Part shown: positions 1-8,894 of the stretch, one piece after another
Layout: every line of letters starts with the position of its first letter
How positions within the stretch are numbered: position 1 is the stretch's first letter
The notes under the pieces: generated by a model
What the model saw: the letters and a program-made list of their open reading frames with translations, nothing else
What the model was told of the DNA's origin: nothing
Databases searched by the model: none
Program-made: the position numbers and the translations under genes
Assembly (NCBI RefSeq): GCF_000012125.1
Contig: NC_007429.1
Span: forward strand, 980,460 to 1,044,459
DNA from: Chlamydia trachomatis A/HAR-13
GTDB lineage: Bacteria > Chlamydiota > Chlamydiia > Chlamydiales > Chlamydiaceae
Direction of reading: 5' to 3'
Length of the DNA stretch: 64,000 nt

Positions 1-873
1 CCCATGGGGAAAGACATCGAATTATGGAAGTCGGATCGTCTTTCTGAAGATGAGCGGCGAGTCATTCTTTTGAATTTAGGTTTTTTCAGCACCGCAGAGA
101 GCTTGGTTGGGAATAATATTGTTCTAGCAATTTTTAAACATGTAACTAATCCGGAAGCGAGACAATATCTTTTAAGACAAGCTTTTGAAGAAGCGGTTCA
201 CACGCACACATTTTTGTATATTTGTGAGTCACTCGGATTAGACGAGAAAGAAATTTTCAATGCCTATAACGAGCGTGCTGCGATTAAGGCCAAAGATGAT
301 TTCCAGATGGAAATCACTGGCAAGGTATTGGATCCTAATTTTCGCACGGACTCTGTTGAGGGTCTACAGGAGTTTGTTAAAAACTTAGTAGGATACTACA
401 TCATTATGGAAGGGATTTTCTTCTATAGTGGGTTTGTGATGATCCTTTCCTTCCACAGACAAAATAAGATGATTGGTATTGGAGAACAATATCAATACAT
501 CTTAAGAGATGAGACAATCCACTTGAACTTTGGTATTGATTTGATCAACGGGATAAAAGAAGAGAACCCGGGGATTTGGACTCCAGAGTTACAGCAAGAA
601 ATTGTCGAATTAATTAAGCGAGCTGTCGATTTAGAAATTGAGTATGCGCAAGACTGTCTCCCTAGAGGGATTTTGGGATTGAGAGCTTCGATGTTCATCG
701 ATTATGTGCAGCATATTGCAGACCGTCGTTTGGAAAGAATCGGATTAAAACCTATTTATCATACGAAAAACCCATTCCCTTGGATGAGCGAAACAATAGA
801 CCTTAATAAAGAGAAAAACTTCTTTGAAACAAGGGTTATAGAATATCAACATGCAGCAAGCTTAACTTGGTAG
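1..873 (+). CDS. nrdB: Ribonucleoside-diphosphate reductase small subunit, class Ic (3' part; 5' end outside window)
   Basis: Reduces ribonucleotides to deoxyribonucleotides together with NrdA. The reading frame is open from the first base, so the gene starts upstream. Counting back from family landmarks, about 57 residues are missing from a 346-residue protein. Metal ligands are visible at residues matching E89, E120, H123, E193, E227 and H230. The site that is a radical Tyr in ordinary class I enzymes is Phe (F127, in the HTHTF motif near nt 211). This is the known hallmark of the chlamydial class Ic enzyme, which uses a Mn(IV)/Fe(III) cofactor instead of a tyrosyl radical. A hairpin terminator follows. 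Identity is essentially certain. CT828 by order. Confidence 0.97.
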   Translation, partial: PMGKDIELWKSDRLSEDERRVILLNLGFFSTAESLVGNNIVLAIFKHVTNPEARQYLLRQAFEEAVHTHTFLYICESLGLDEKEIFNAYNERAAIKAKDDFQMEITGKVLDPNFRTDSVEGLQEFVKNLVGYYIIMEGIFFYSGFVMILSFHRQNKMIGIGEQYQYILRDETIHLNFGIDLINGIKEENPGIWTPELQQEIVELIKRAVDLEIEYAQDCLPRGILGLRASMFIDYVQHIADRRLERIGLKPIYHTKNPFPWMSETIDLNKEKNFFETRVIEYQHAASLTW

Positions 874-893
874 TCCTGATATCAAAATAGGAG

Positions 894-926
894 AAAGCCT
901 CAACCATAGAGTTGAGGCTTTTTTTT
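894..926 (+). terminator. Rho-independent terminator after nrdB
   Basis: An 11-bp stem (894-904 with 911-921, AAAGCCTCAAC and its complement) encloses a 6-nt loop and runs into T residues. It lies 20 bp after the nrdB stop, so it should end the nrdAB transcript. Confidence 0.85.
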
Positions 927-1132
927 GTCATACGGTAACCTGATAAGAATTTTTAGATTTTCAGGTTAGAAGTAAATGTATTTACCCATGAATTTTTTTT
1001 AATTTTCTCATAATATCTTGTAGCCCTTTTATTAAAATGGAAAAGGCTAGTCACCTCTCCTATGACTACTGTTAGAGTGGTGAGGTTTGGGGTTGGAGCA
1101 GGTGTAGCCTTTCGCATACGAAGTATTTTCCT

Positions 1133-1807
1133 GTGAAACCACAAGATTTGAAACTTCCCTATTTTTGGGAAGAACGCTCTCCTCAAATAGCAAACCATGT
1201 ATTTTATGTACCCAATTACTATTCTCGATACGAAGAGTTTGTAATGCCTACTTGGCAAGAGTTATTTGCTAATAATGGCCCTATTTGTTGTGAGTTATGC
1301 TCAGGGAATGGGGATTGGGTAGTGGAACAAGCATTAAAAGATGCTTCCGTTAATTGGATTGCTGTTGAAAAACGTTTTGATCGGGTCCGTAAGATTTGGT
1401 CGAAAATGGGTAATTATCGCGTGAATAATCTGCTTATTGTCTGTGGAGAAGCTCAAACCTTTTTTTCCCATTATGTATCAGATGCATCGTTTCAAAAAAT
1501 TGTAGTCAATTTTCCAGATCCTTGGCCTAAGTTTCGGCATCGGAAACATCGGCTATTTCAAGATCTTTTCGTTCAAGACATGATGCGTACTCTAGTAGTT
1601 GGTGGGCAATTAACTCTTGCAACAGACGATTATAACTATCTGGTAAATGCGATTACAGTGATGTTGAAGTACCTTTCTCCAGGTCTAAAAAGCCCTCATT
1701 ACATCAATGTCAAAGACAATTACGGAGGATCCTGGTTCGAAAATTTATGGAGATCTAAAGGACAGGAGATTTTCTGTACGGAATTCATCAAGAGAGTTGG
1801 GATATAG
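1133..1807 (+). CDS. trmB: tRNA (guanine-N7-)-methyltransferase
   Basis: Makes m7G46 in the variable loop of tRNA, using S-adenosylmethionine. The 224-residue protein has the SAM-binding motif ELCSGNGDW (about residues 49-57) and the TrmB signature NFPDPWPK followed by HRKHRLFQ (about residues 125-142). The length is normal for the family. It appears to start at GTG (1133). No stronger upstream ATG is available in frame and the N-terminal sequence is typical. The last 10 bp of the gene are shared with a tRNA-Val gene on the other strand. CT829 by order. Confidence 0.92.
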
Positions 1808-1871
1808 CTGACTTGAACAGCTGACCTTCACGATGTCAACGTGACGCTCTAACCAACTGAGCTAATACCCC
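1798..1871 (-). tRNA. tRNA-Val (anticodon GAC)
   Basis: The minus strand folds as a complete 74-nt cloverleaf. The acceptor is GGGGTAT with ATATCCC (one G-U pair), followed by a D arm GCTC/GAGC, an anticodon stem TCACG/CGTGA with loop TTGACAT, and a T arm AGCTG/CAGCT with TTCAAGT. The discriminator is A and no CCA is encoded. The 3' acceptor strand overlaps the end of trmB on the opposite strand. Confidence 0.95.
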
Positions 1872-1922
1872 ATGTGACTCGCATCCTTTATAAATGATGT
1901 GGGATCTTTTTTCAAGAGGCTT

Positions 1923-2507
1923 ATGATGTTAACAGGGATAGATATACTTTTTAGTAACATAATCAAGCTGTCTCATTCTATTTTTCGACAGGTGGTTGAG
2001 CCAGGAGATACTATTGTTGATGCAACCTGTGGAAATGGTAAAGATGCTTTGTTCTTGGCTCAGTTATTACGAGGGAAAGGTCATTTGGTTGTTTACGATA
2101 TTCAACAAGAGGCTTTGGATCGAGCAACCGCTAACTTTCAAAGCGGGTTATTAGCTGAGGAACGAGCGATTATTGAGATGAAGCTCTGTTCACATGAATA
2201 TCTTCAAGAGCAGGGAGCTAAGCTCTTTCATTATAATTTAGGATATTTGCCTAGCGGAGATAAGCAGATTACTACATGTAGCGAGTCCACAGTTACCAGT
2301 ATCTACAAAGCATTAGAATTAGTCGCTCCTTCAGGAATAGTCAGTGTTGTTTGTTATCCTGGGCATCAAGAAGGAGCCGCAGAGTTATGTTGTGTGGAGC
2401 AAGTGGCTGCGGATCTAGATCCAAGTATGTGGGAAGTATGCACCCACTATTCTGTAAATAGAAGGAATGCTCCTAGGTTATTTCTTTTTCGCAGACGACA
2501 AGGCTAG
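1923..2507 (+). CDS. Small SAM-dependent methyltransferase, YtqB/MnmM-like
   Basis: About 194 residues with a Rossmann methyltransferase core: DATCGNGKD (motif I) near the N terminus, VVYDIQ (motif II), then [12 protein letters not shown] and VCYPGHQEG. These last motifs match the family once called rRNA methylase (YtqB), whose Bacillus member is now known as the tRNA mnm5U-forming MnmM. Substrate here is inferred, not shown. The frame is open to a GTG at 1899, but the ATG pair at 1923/1926 follows AGAGG and is preferred. Its end overlaps the convergent murB by 4 bp. CT830 by order. Confidence 0.8.
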   Translation: MMLTGIDILFSNIIKLSHSIFRQVVEPGDTIVDATCGNGKDALFLAQLLRGKGHLVVYDIQQEALDRATANFQSGLLAEERAIIEMKLCSHEYLQEQGAKLFHYNLGYLPSGDKQITTCSESTVTSIYKALELVAPSGIVSVVCYPGHQEGAAELCCVEQVAADLDPSMWEVCTHYSVNRRNAPRLFLFRRRQG

Positions 2508-3379
2508 AGGCGAAAGGGGATGATACGGACTTCTTTATGTAAGGAAATACCTTGTTTTTTAAGAGTTTTTTGAATGATCTCGATAAGCTCTAGGATGTCT
2601 GCGGTACAGGCATTTCCGGTATTAATAATGAAATTGCCATGTTTTTCAGATATCTGCCCGCCTCCTATCTTCAACCCTTTTAATCCAGCTCGATCAATAA
2701 GTGCTCCTGCAGACAAGCCTTCAGGATTCCGGAAGATACAGCCTGCGGAAGGGTATTCGTAGGGTTGTTTTAGAATGCGTTCTTCTATTAAAGCTTTAGC
2801 TCGTTTAGCAGCCTGAGGATCCTTAGTTAGCTGAAATGTCGCTGAGGCAATAAAAGCTGGTTTTTTTTGAAAAGGGGAAGTCCGATAGGAAAAAAGAAGC
2901 TTTTCCCTAGGTATCGAAAGTAAAATTCCTGAATGGTCAATAATTTCTACGTTGATGAGAGAAGAGGCTGTGTTAGCTAGAGTAGTGCCAGCATTCATAA
3001 ACACAGCTCCACCAACGGTTCCTGGGATTCCTACGGCAAATTCTAATCCCGAAAATCCTTGAGAAGAAAGCCTCTTCCCTAACAGAGCAAAGGAAGATCC
3101 TGAAAGGACCTTGATTTGTGTATCCGAGAGGAACTCTTGTCCTTGGATATTATTATACAAGACAAGGCCATCAAATCCTTGATCATCAAAAAGGCAATTG
3201 GATCCTTTTCCAATAATAATATAGGGCAAGGGGTGGGTGTGGAGATAGGAAAAGACGGTTAAAGCCTCACTCACAGAGGTTAATTCCTTAAAGTAGCGAG
3301 CAGGCCCTCCAATGCGAAAAGTGGAAAAGCGGCTTAATGGAACAGATTCTTGAACAGAAAAAGGGAAAGAGTCGGTCAT
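2504..3379 (-). CDS. murB: UDP-N-acetylenolpyruvoylglucosamine reductase
   Basis: Second committed step of peptidoglycan precursor synthesis in the cytoplasm: reduction of UDP-GlcNAc-enolpyruvate to UDP-MurNAc with FAD and NADPH. The 291 residues show [10 protein letters not shown], the FAD-binding [41 protein letters not shown] and [14 protein letters not shown]. The active-site proton donor that is Ser in E. coli aligns with Cys in the AGCIFRNP motif. Chlamydiae make a small amount of peptidoglycan at the division septum, so the enzyme is expected. CT831 by order. Confidence 0.95.
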   Translation of the reverse strand: MTDSFPFSVQESVPLSRFSTFRIGGPARYFKELTSVSEALTVFSYLHTHPLPYIIIGKGSNCLFDDQGFDGLVLYNNIQGQEFLSDTQIKVLSGSSFALLGKRLSSQGFSGLEFAVGIPGTVGGAVFMNAGTTLANTASSLINVEIIDHSGILLSIPREKLLFSYRTSPFQKKPAFIASATFQLTKDPQAAKRAKALIEERILKQPYEYPSAGCIFRNPEGLSAGALIDRAGLKGLKIGGGQISEKHGNFIINTGNACTADILELIEIIQKTLKKQGISLHKEVRIIPFRL

Positions 3380-3511
3380 GGGATATACAATGCAAAAGTT
3401 GACTGTTCAAGGGAAGCGACACAAGCCCAAGATATCTTGGACGGAGTCGCTTCCCTTACTCTGTCATTCTAATGTGATAGATGGTAATGCTAAAGATAAA
3501 AATATAGGTAT

Positions 3512-4018
3512 TTAACCACACATAGAAGTGGGCTCGAGAGGAGCATCTAAGGCTGGGGCTGGGTGGTCAAAAATAGAACCCAAAACGGCAAGGATAAGAG
3601 AACTTCCTTCCGAATAACTAAATTTTTTAATAAGGCGAGTCGTTTCTGCTATTAGAATGGCTACAGGAACAGGACAGCAATCTTGGTTTTGTTGATGCTC
3701 AAAGAGCATCATACGAAGAATATTGCGTTCGATAATCGTTAAGCGAGCAAGAGTTGTGGTTCGAATGGTCGCATCGAGCAAAGCATCTAGATCAGGCTGG
3801 TTCGCTCGAATTGCTCGACAAAACATCAAGGCATAAGCAGCATTCTTTTTTGAAACAGAAGCTTCGGTCATCAGCAGGCTAACGAGAGAATCCTCTCCTT
3901 CTGGATCTATTTCCAGAGCGTATAGCGCCTGTAAAACGAGCTCGCGTAATTTTTGCTTTGGGAAAGGTCGGCTCGCGCGAACAGGGGCACAAGCTTTGTC
4001 AGAAGCCATTACTGACAT
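3512..4018 (-). CDS. nusB: Transcription antitermination factor NusB
   Basis: RNA-binding factor of the ribosomal antitermination complex. The 168-residue reading starts at ATG 4018, preceded by a TTAGG element. An alternative Met lies three codons further in. The body fits the all-helical NusB fold: LRELVLQALYALE, the central NQPDLDALLDATIR and RLTIIERNILRMMLFE, and the end SEGSSLILAVLGSIFD. The frame stays open another 94 codons upstream, but that part has no NusB-like sequence. The Ala/Pro-rich tail (about the last 18 residues) is beyond the usual family end. CT832 by order. Confidence 0.88.
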   Translation of the reverse strand: MSVMASDKACAPVRASRPFPKQKLRELVLQALYALEIDPEGEDSLVSLLMTEASVSKKNAAYALMFCRAIRANQPDLDALLDATIRTTTLARLTIIERNILRMMLFEHQQNQDCCPVPVAILIAETTRLIKKFSYSEGSSLILAVLGSIFDHPAPALDAPLEPTSMCG

Positions 4019-4449
4019 GATCACACCTAAAAAAGAGTACAACGCTATGCACCCTGTAATACGAAGGCTCAGCCTTTCCTCCTTTCTTAGGGCGCCAAAA
4101 TGGAAGGAAGGCCCCGAGTATATATGAGTCATTATTTTTATGAAAGAGCGGACCTGCTTACCAGGGGCGATCGAGAGTTTTTTTGAAATAAAAAAATGTT
4201 TTGTATGAAGGTTCAAAAGGTCTACACATTTCTTCTTATGGAAGAAGGAGTGAAGTTTTAGGCGCAATACTTGATAATAATCCTCATCTATAGGTACCAT
4301 GTAGCAGTCTAGAGCGGAGGCGTCTAGATTACGTCGCGAATGCGAAAGATTGTTTAGGCCAGAAGGAGAAATCCCTCTTCTTGGAGAAGGGTGGCTTGTG
4401 GTTTTTTTTAGGCTCTCCGTCAGCGATTACTAATTTTAGCAGGGTAGAT
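4019..4449. promoter_or_regulatory. Divergent nusB / infC intergenic region
   Basis: This 431-bp gap separates the two divergent starts and must hold both promoters. The nusB frame stays open through most of it on the minus strand (to 4300), without recognisable homology. Near infC, an imperfect CCCTCTTC/GAGAAGGG hairpin (about 4373-4391) lies shortly before a T8 run (about 4403-4410). That resembles a leader attenuator, as seen in infC-rpmI-rplT operons elsewhere, but the stem is imperfect. No tRNA or other RNA gene was recognised. Confidence 0.4.
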
Positions 4450-4977
4450 GTGGCTTTAAACCTAAGAATAAATAGGCAGATACGAGCTCCTAGGGTACGT
4501 GTAATAGGTTCCGCAGGAGAGCAGCTAGGCATATTGAGTATAAAAGAGGCCCTAGATTTAGCCAAGGAAGCTAATTTAGACCTTGTTGAGGTTGCTTCAA
4601 ACTCAGAGTCTCCCGTGTGCAAAATCATGGACTATGGGAAGTATCGTTACGACGTAACTAAAAAAGAAAAAGATAGTAAGAAAGCACAGCACCGAGTGCG
4701 TATCAAAGAGGTTAAGCTTAAGCCTAATATCGATGATAACGACTTTCTTACGAAAGCGAAGCAAGCTAGAGCCTTTATTGAGAAAGGAAATAAAGTAAAG
4801 GTTTCTTGTATGTTTCGGGGGCGAGAGTTGGCTTATCCCGAACACGGGCATAAGGTTATTCAAAGAATGTGTCAGGGCTTAGAGGACATAGGTTTTGTTG
4901 AGTCAGAGCCTAAACTGAATGGCCGTTCTTTGATCTGTGTTATTGCTCCGGGAACACTAAAAACTAAGAAAAAATAG
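4450..4977 (+). CDS. infC: Translation initiation factor IF-3
   Basis: Binds the 30S subunit, keeps it apart from 50S and proofreads start-codon choice. From GTG 4450 the protein is about 175 residues, the usual IF-3 size. It begins [14 protein letters not shown], then [38 protein letters not shown] and the C-terminal domain with [16 protein letters not shown] just upstream supports this GTG. The frame is open to ATG 4381, and ATT 4426 is a possible atypical IF-3 start. It leads an operon with rpmI, rplT and pheS. CT833 by order. Confidence 0.9.
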   Translation: MALNLRINRQIRAPRVRVIGSAGEQLGILSIKEALDLAKEANLDLVEVASNSESPVCKIMDYGKYRYDVTKKEKDSKKAQHRVRIKEVKLKPNIDDNDFLTKAKQARAFIEKGNKVKVSCMFRGRELAYPEHGHKVIQRMCQGLEDIGFVESEPKLNGRSLICVIAPGTLKTKKK

Positions 4978-4987
4978 GAAAAAGTCC

Positions 4988-5182
4988 ATGCCCAAGATGA
5001 AAAGCAATAAGTCCGTTGCGGCGCGTTTCAAATTGACTGGTTCTGGTCAATTAAAAAGAACTCGTCCGGGGAAAAGACACAAATTATCAAAAAGATCTTC
5101 GCAACAGAAACGCAACCTGTCTAAACAGCCTTTAGTGGATCAAGGTCAGGTGGGCATGTATAAGCGAATGATGCTCGTTTAA
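4988..5182 (+). CDS. rpmI: 50S ribosomal protein L35
   Basis: A 64-residue, strongly basic large-subunit protein beginning MPKMKSNKSVAARFKLTGSG, with the conserved KRTRPGKRHKLSKRS segment. It starts 10 bp after infC and is followed 18 bp later by rplT, the normal bacterial order. CT834 by order. Confidence 0.96.
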   Translation: MPKMKSNKSVAARFKLTGSGQLKRTRPGKRHKLSKRSSQQKRNLSKQPLVDQGQVGMYKRMMLV

Positions 5183-5200
5183 AGATAGAGGGTTTTAGAT

Positions 5201-5572
5201 ATGGTAAGAGCAACTGGTTCAGTAGCTTCTAGATCGCGTCGTAAACGCGTTTTAAAACAAGCAAAAGGATTCTGGGGAGATAGAAAGGGACACTTTCGTC
5301 AAAGCCGGTCCTCTGTTATGCGGGCTATGGCTTTTAATTACATGCACCGAAAAGATCGTAAAGGTGATTTTCGAAGCCTTTGGATCACTCGTTTGAATGT
5401 GGCTTCCAGAATTCATGGATTGTCTTACAGCCGTTTGATCAATGGTCTCAAACAAGCTGGTATTCATTTAAATAGAAAAATGTTGTCTGAGATGGCTATT
5501 CATGACCCTCAAGGGTTTGCTGTAGTAGCTACTCAAGCTAAACTCGCTTTGGAAGCAGCTGTTCAGGGATAG
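5201..5572 (+). CDS. rplT: 50S ribosomal protein L20
   Basis: A 123-residue basic protein needed for early 50S assembly. It begins MVRATGSVASRSRRKRVLKQ, with AKGFWGDRKGHFRQSRSSV and the C-terminal globular part SRLINGLKQAGIHLNRKMLSEMA. L20 represses its own operon in other bacteria; I saw no clear operator here. It lies 6 bp before pheS. CT835 by order. Confidence 0.96.
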   Translation: MVRATGSVASRSRRKRVLKQAKGFWGDRKGHFRQSRSSVMRAMAFNYMHRKDRKGDFRSLWITRLNVASRIHGLSYSRLINGLKQAGIHLNRKMLSEMAIHDPQGFAVVATQAKLALEAAVQG

Positions 5573-5578
5573 AGTTTT

Positions 5579-6607
5579 ATGACAATTCAAGAGGAACTTG
5601 AGGCTATTAAACAGCAGTTTAGTTGTGATGTAAGCCTTGCGCATTCTTCTAAAGATCTTTTCGATGTGAAAGTAAAATACCTGGGAAAGAAGGGAATCTT
5701 TCGCGGTTTTGCTGATCAGTTGAGGAAGTGTCCTATAGAGCAGAAAGCGACTGTTGGCGCTTCCATTAACGCTTGTAAGCAATACGTGGAGGAAGTTTTA
5801 CTCGAGAGAGGCAAGGCCGTTTTGGCTAAAGAAGAAGCAGAAGAGTTCCTTAAGGAGAAGATAGATATCAGTTTACCTGGTAGCGAAGAAGCTGCTCTTG
5901 GTGGTAAGCATGTTATCAAGAAAGTCCTTGATGATGTTGTAGATATCTTTGTTCGCTTTGGATTTTGTGTTCGGGAAGCTCCTAATATCGAAAGTGAAAA
6001 AAACAATTTTTCTCTTCTTAATTTCGAAGGAGATCATCCTGCTCGACAGATGCAGGATACTTTCTATTTGGATCCCACCACGGTCTTGCGTACGCACACG
6101 TCGAATGTGCAGTCTCGGGAGTTAGCGAGAAACAAACCTCCTGTTAGAATTGTCGCTCCAGGAGAGTGTTTCCGTAATGAAGACGTTTCTGCGCGTTCGC
6201 ATGTGATTTTTCACCAAGTAGAGGCTTTCTGTGTAGATAAAGATATTTCTTTTTCAGACTTGACATCGATGTTGGCAGGGTTTTACCATATCTTCTTTGG
6301 ACGCAAAGTGGAGTTGCGGTTTAGACACAGCTATTTCCCTTTTGTCGAGCCAGGGATCGAGGTAGACATTTCTTGTGAATGTCATGGAGCCGGATGTTCT
6401 TTGTGTAAGCATTCTGGTTGGTTGGAAGTTGCTGGAGCAGGAATGATTCATCCGAATGTCTTGCGTAAGGCAAGCATTGATCCAGAAGAGTATTCTGGGT
6501 ATGCCTTGGGGATGGGTATAGAGCGTCTCGCGATGCTCAAGTACGGTATTTCCGATATTCGATTGTTTAGTGAGAACGATTTGCGGTTTTTACGACAATT
6601 TTCTTAA
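5579..6607 (+). CDS. pheS: Phenylalanyl-tRNA synthetase alpha subunit
   Basis: Charges tRNA-Phe as an alpha2-beta2 enzyme; the alpha chain holds the class II catalytic core. The 342 residues comprise an N-terminal coiled coil (about 1-90) and then the core with [16 protein letters not shown], the [19 protein letters not shown] segment of motif 2, [10 protein letters not shown] and motif 3 [14 protein letters not shown]. pheT is not adjacent here. The gene is last in the infC-rpmI-rplT-pheS run, and its stop codon touches the first base of tRNA-Ser, so the tRNA may also be cut from the mRNA. CT836 by order. Confidence 0.95.
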   Translation: MTIQEELEAIKQQFSCDVSLAHSSKDLFDVKVKYLGKKGIFRGFADQLRKCPIEQKATVGASINACKQYVEEVLLERGKAVLAKEEAEEFLKEKIDISLPGSEEAALGGKHVIKKVLDDVVDIFVRFGFCVREAPNIESEKNNFSLLNFEGDHPARQMQDTFYLDPTTVLRTHTSNVQSRELARNKPPVRIVAPGECFRNEDVSARSHVIFHQVEAFCVDKDISFSDLTSMLAGFYHIFFGRKVELRFRHSYFPFVEPGIEVDISCECHGAGCSLCKHSGWLEVAGAGMIHPNVLRKASIDPEEYSGYALGMGIERLAMLKYGISDIRLFSENDLRFLRQFS

Positions 6608-6692
6608 GGAAGAATGGCAGAGCGGTTTAATGCACCTGTCTTGAAAACAGGAGACCTGAAAGGGTCCGGGGGTTCGAATCCCTCTTCTTCCG
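6608..6692 (+). tRNA. tRNA-Ser (anticodon TGA)
   Basis: An 85-nt class II tRNA with a long variable arm. Acceptor GGAAGAA/TTCTTCC, anticodon stem CCTGT/ACAGG with loop CTTGAAA, a T loop TTCGAAT and discriminator G. No full CCA is encoded. It begins on the base after the pheS stop codon. Shortly downstream, an imperfect hairpin ending in T7 (about 6708-6759) may be the terminator. Confidence 0.96.
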
Positions 6693-6917
6693 CATTCCTT
6701 TTTACGAGAACCTTTTGGGGTAAGAGTTGAGGCTCTTCCTCTGAAAGGGGTTTTTTTGTTCTTAGTTATTTTGTTATAAGCAAAATAAGCGCTTCTAATT
6801 CTTTTTATTTAGTTTTTATAAAATAAAATATTTGAAAGCTAATTTATTTATAAAATAAACTAGAAGACAATCTTGAAATAATAAAAAGACTATTTTTCAC
6901 TAGCTCTCGGGGGAGGC

Positions 6918-8894
6918 ATGGAAAAGACTCGTAAGTTTGAAAAAGCTTTAGAGAATTTAGAGCAGTTAAAAAAGATTTCTTACGATTATTCCAGTGGGAA
7001 CGCTGAGGCATCGTCTCATAACAAGGCTCTCTCAGAAATGAAGGAGGCTGTGCATTATATAGATCACTATTTCAAACAAGCAGGAGCTCTCTCTCAAAAA
7101 GATGTAGATAAAGTGATTAAAGAGACAGACTTTTTGATTGCTGGAGTGCAGGATGTCTTTTCTTTTCTAGAGGATCATAAAGAAGAGGTGTACCGGTCTC
7201 TGTCTCAAGATTATCGTCATCTGAACCACACTTATGATGTAACTCGTGAACATCTGAATAATAAGATGGTAGAGCCAAAAGAAATACTAAATGGCTCTTT
7301 AGAGAACTGCCAGGATCAAGAGGAATTTCTTAATAACCTTGTCGAAGTAAAACGGGATCGTTCTTATGAACTATTCTACATGGCAAATGAAGATAATAAG
7401 CGGTTTTATACCGATGCTTTAGCGCAAATTATCTATAAGCAAGGGAAGATCCATGAGTCGATGCATGAAAATGATCCCTTAACGAAAACAATTGTGTGGA
7501 ATAGTGATGAGATCACGAAATTAGCTTCTTCCTTAGTTTACACGAATGATATGCCAATTCGGTTGTTTTATCAAAAAGCTCTTACGAATATGAGTGCCGA
7601 ATTGACGGTGAATGTACATAACGCATTGATGGCTTTGTTTTTAGCTCGTTATGAAGCTACAGCAGTGAGTCAGCAACCTAGAAAAGAAAATCTCAGTTAT
7701 TTTAATGACTTTTTGCATTTTCTAAGAAAAGCTACAGCGATTTTGAATGAAAAAGATCTTCTTGATTTACAAGAAAAACATTCGAAATCACTAGTATCCT
7801 CATTGAGCGCTAAATTATATGATCACACTATTGATTTTGTAGAAGCTGCTAACTATATTTTCTTAAATATCTCTTCGAAACTTCAGCCAGAAGAAGGGAA
7901 AAAGCCTTTATCTGCAGGACAGTATGTTGCTGAAATTTATGATGAGTTACATCGATTGTTCTCTAAATATCCTAATGGGCCATTATTCAAAGCTATAGAT
8001 AGAATGCTTGACCCATACTTGAAAGAGTTTGATCCTATTTTATTAGGCATTCTCCCATGCCTTGAAGGTAAGCTTATACAAGGAGATAAGGAGATCAAAG
8101 TACTTCGTACACCAAGCCCTGTTTCGCAAAGCTCTATCCTTTATGCTAACTGTAATGGAGAGTTCTTACACTTTCTAGATGCGAAAACATGTCAGGGAGA
8201 CAAGATTTTGGTAATCAATATTCAGAATCGGTTGTCGCGAAAAGATCGTGCGAGAAGTCGCATTATTGAAGAATCTTTGCAAGATTACTCTTCTGTGTAT
8301 ATGAGTGCATTCCCAGAACCAGAAGATTTTTTGTATGGGTTGGAGCAAGTGCATGGAGAATTAGAAACGTTTACGGATTTCTTTTCTCTCGTACAGCAAG
8401 AATTTTTCAAACCTAAAGCCCAAGGATACTGTGTTCTTCCAGAAGAAATGAAAGAGCGTATGGGAGTGTTCTTAGAAGGTATTGTTCCTTCTTTGAAGAA
8501 CGTTTTCTTCTCAAAGAAAAAAATCTTATTCAAAAATGATAAAGTTTTGCTTCTACATTTAATCTATTACTTTGTTGTTTTTAATCTGATTGAGCAATTG
8601 GATCCTAATACGTTAGTAATTATGTCCAAAGATGGGTTAGATTATGCATCTGTCTTTGTTTCCGGTTTTGCATTCTTTGAAGATCGAGGAAATTGGGATG
8701 AAGACAGTTTGAAGCGAATGGTTGCTAGAATGTTAGCTCCCACATTAGTAGCCAGAGATCGGCTAGTATTTGCTCAACATGTGGAACTATTGAGTAAGTT
8801 TTTGAATTGTTTAAGAAAAAATCGCCACAATCTAAAAGACCTGAGAACGCTCTTTTCCTATGATTTAGAGGGGTGGCAATTCTCAGGTATTTAA
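6918..8894 (+). CDS. Chlamydia-specific protein of unknown function (CT837-type)
   Basis: A 658-residue protein I do not recognise. It is highly charged and mostly predicted helical, with no signal peptide and no clear membrane segment. The N-terminal third is rich in Lys/Glu and looks partly coiled-coil. The C-terminal part includes a hydrophobic stretch (VLLLHLIYYFVVFNLIEQL, about residues 546-564) more like a buried helix than a membrane anchor. Start at ATG 6918 follows GGGGGAGGC, a strong ribosome-binding site. It overlaps the convergent permease gene by 4 bp. CT837 by order. No function is proposed. Confidence 0.85.
   Translation: MEKTRKFEKALENLEQLKKISYDYSSGNAEASSHNKALSEMKEAVHYIDHYFKQAGALSQKDVDKVIKETDFLIAGVQDVFSFLEDHKEEVYRSLSQDYRHLNHTYDVTREHLNNKMVEPKEILNGSLENCQDQEEFLNNLVEVKRDRSYELFYMANEDNKRFYTDALAQIIYKQGKIHESMHENDPLTKTIVWNSDEITKLASSLVYTNDMPIRLFYQKALTNMSAELTVNVHNALMALFLARYEATAVSQQPRKENLSYFNDFLHFLRKATAILNEKDLLDLQEKHSKSLVSSLSAKLYDHTIDFVEAANYIFLNISSKLQPEEGKKPLSAGQYVAEIYDELHRLFSKYPNGPLFKAIDRMLDPYLKEFDPILLGILPCLEGKLIQGDKEIKVLRTPSPVSQSSILYANCNGEFLHFLDAKTCQGDKILVINIQNRLSRKDRARSRIIEESLQDYSSVYMSAFPEPEDFLYGLEQVHGELETFTDFFSLVQQEFFKPKAQGYCVLPEEMKERMGVFLEGIVPSLKNVFFSKKKILFKNDKVLLLHLIYYFVVFNLIEQLDPNTLVIMSKDGLDYASVFVSGFAFFEDRGNWDEDSLKRMVARMLAPTLVARDRLVFAQHVELLSKFLNCLRKNRHNLKDLRTLFSYDLEGWQFSGI

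Noticed and set aside
4019..4300. Long N-terminal extension of nusB (94 codons)
   Set aside because: No family similarity; the 168-residue reading has a better ribosome-binding site and normal NusB content.
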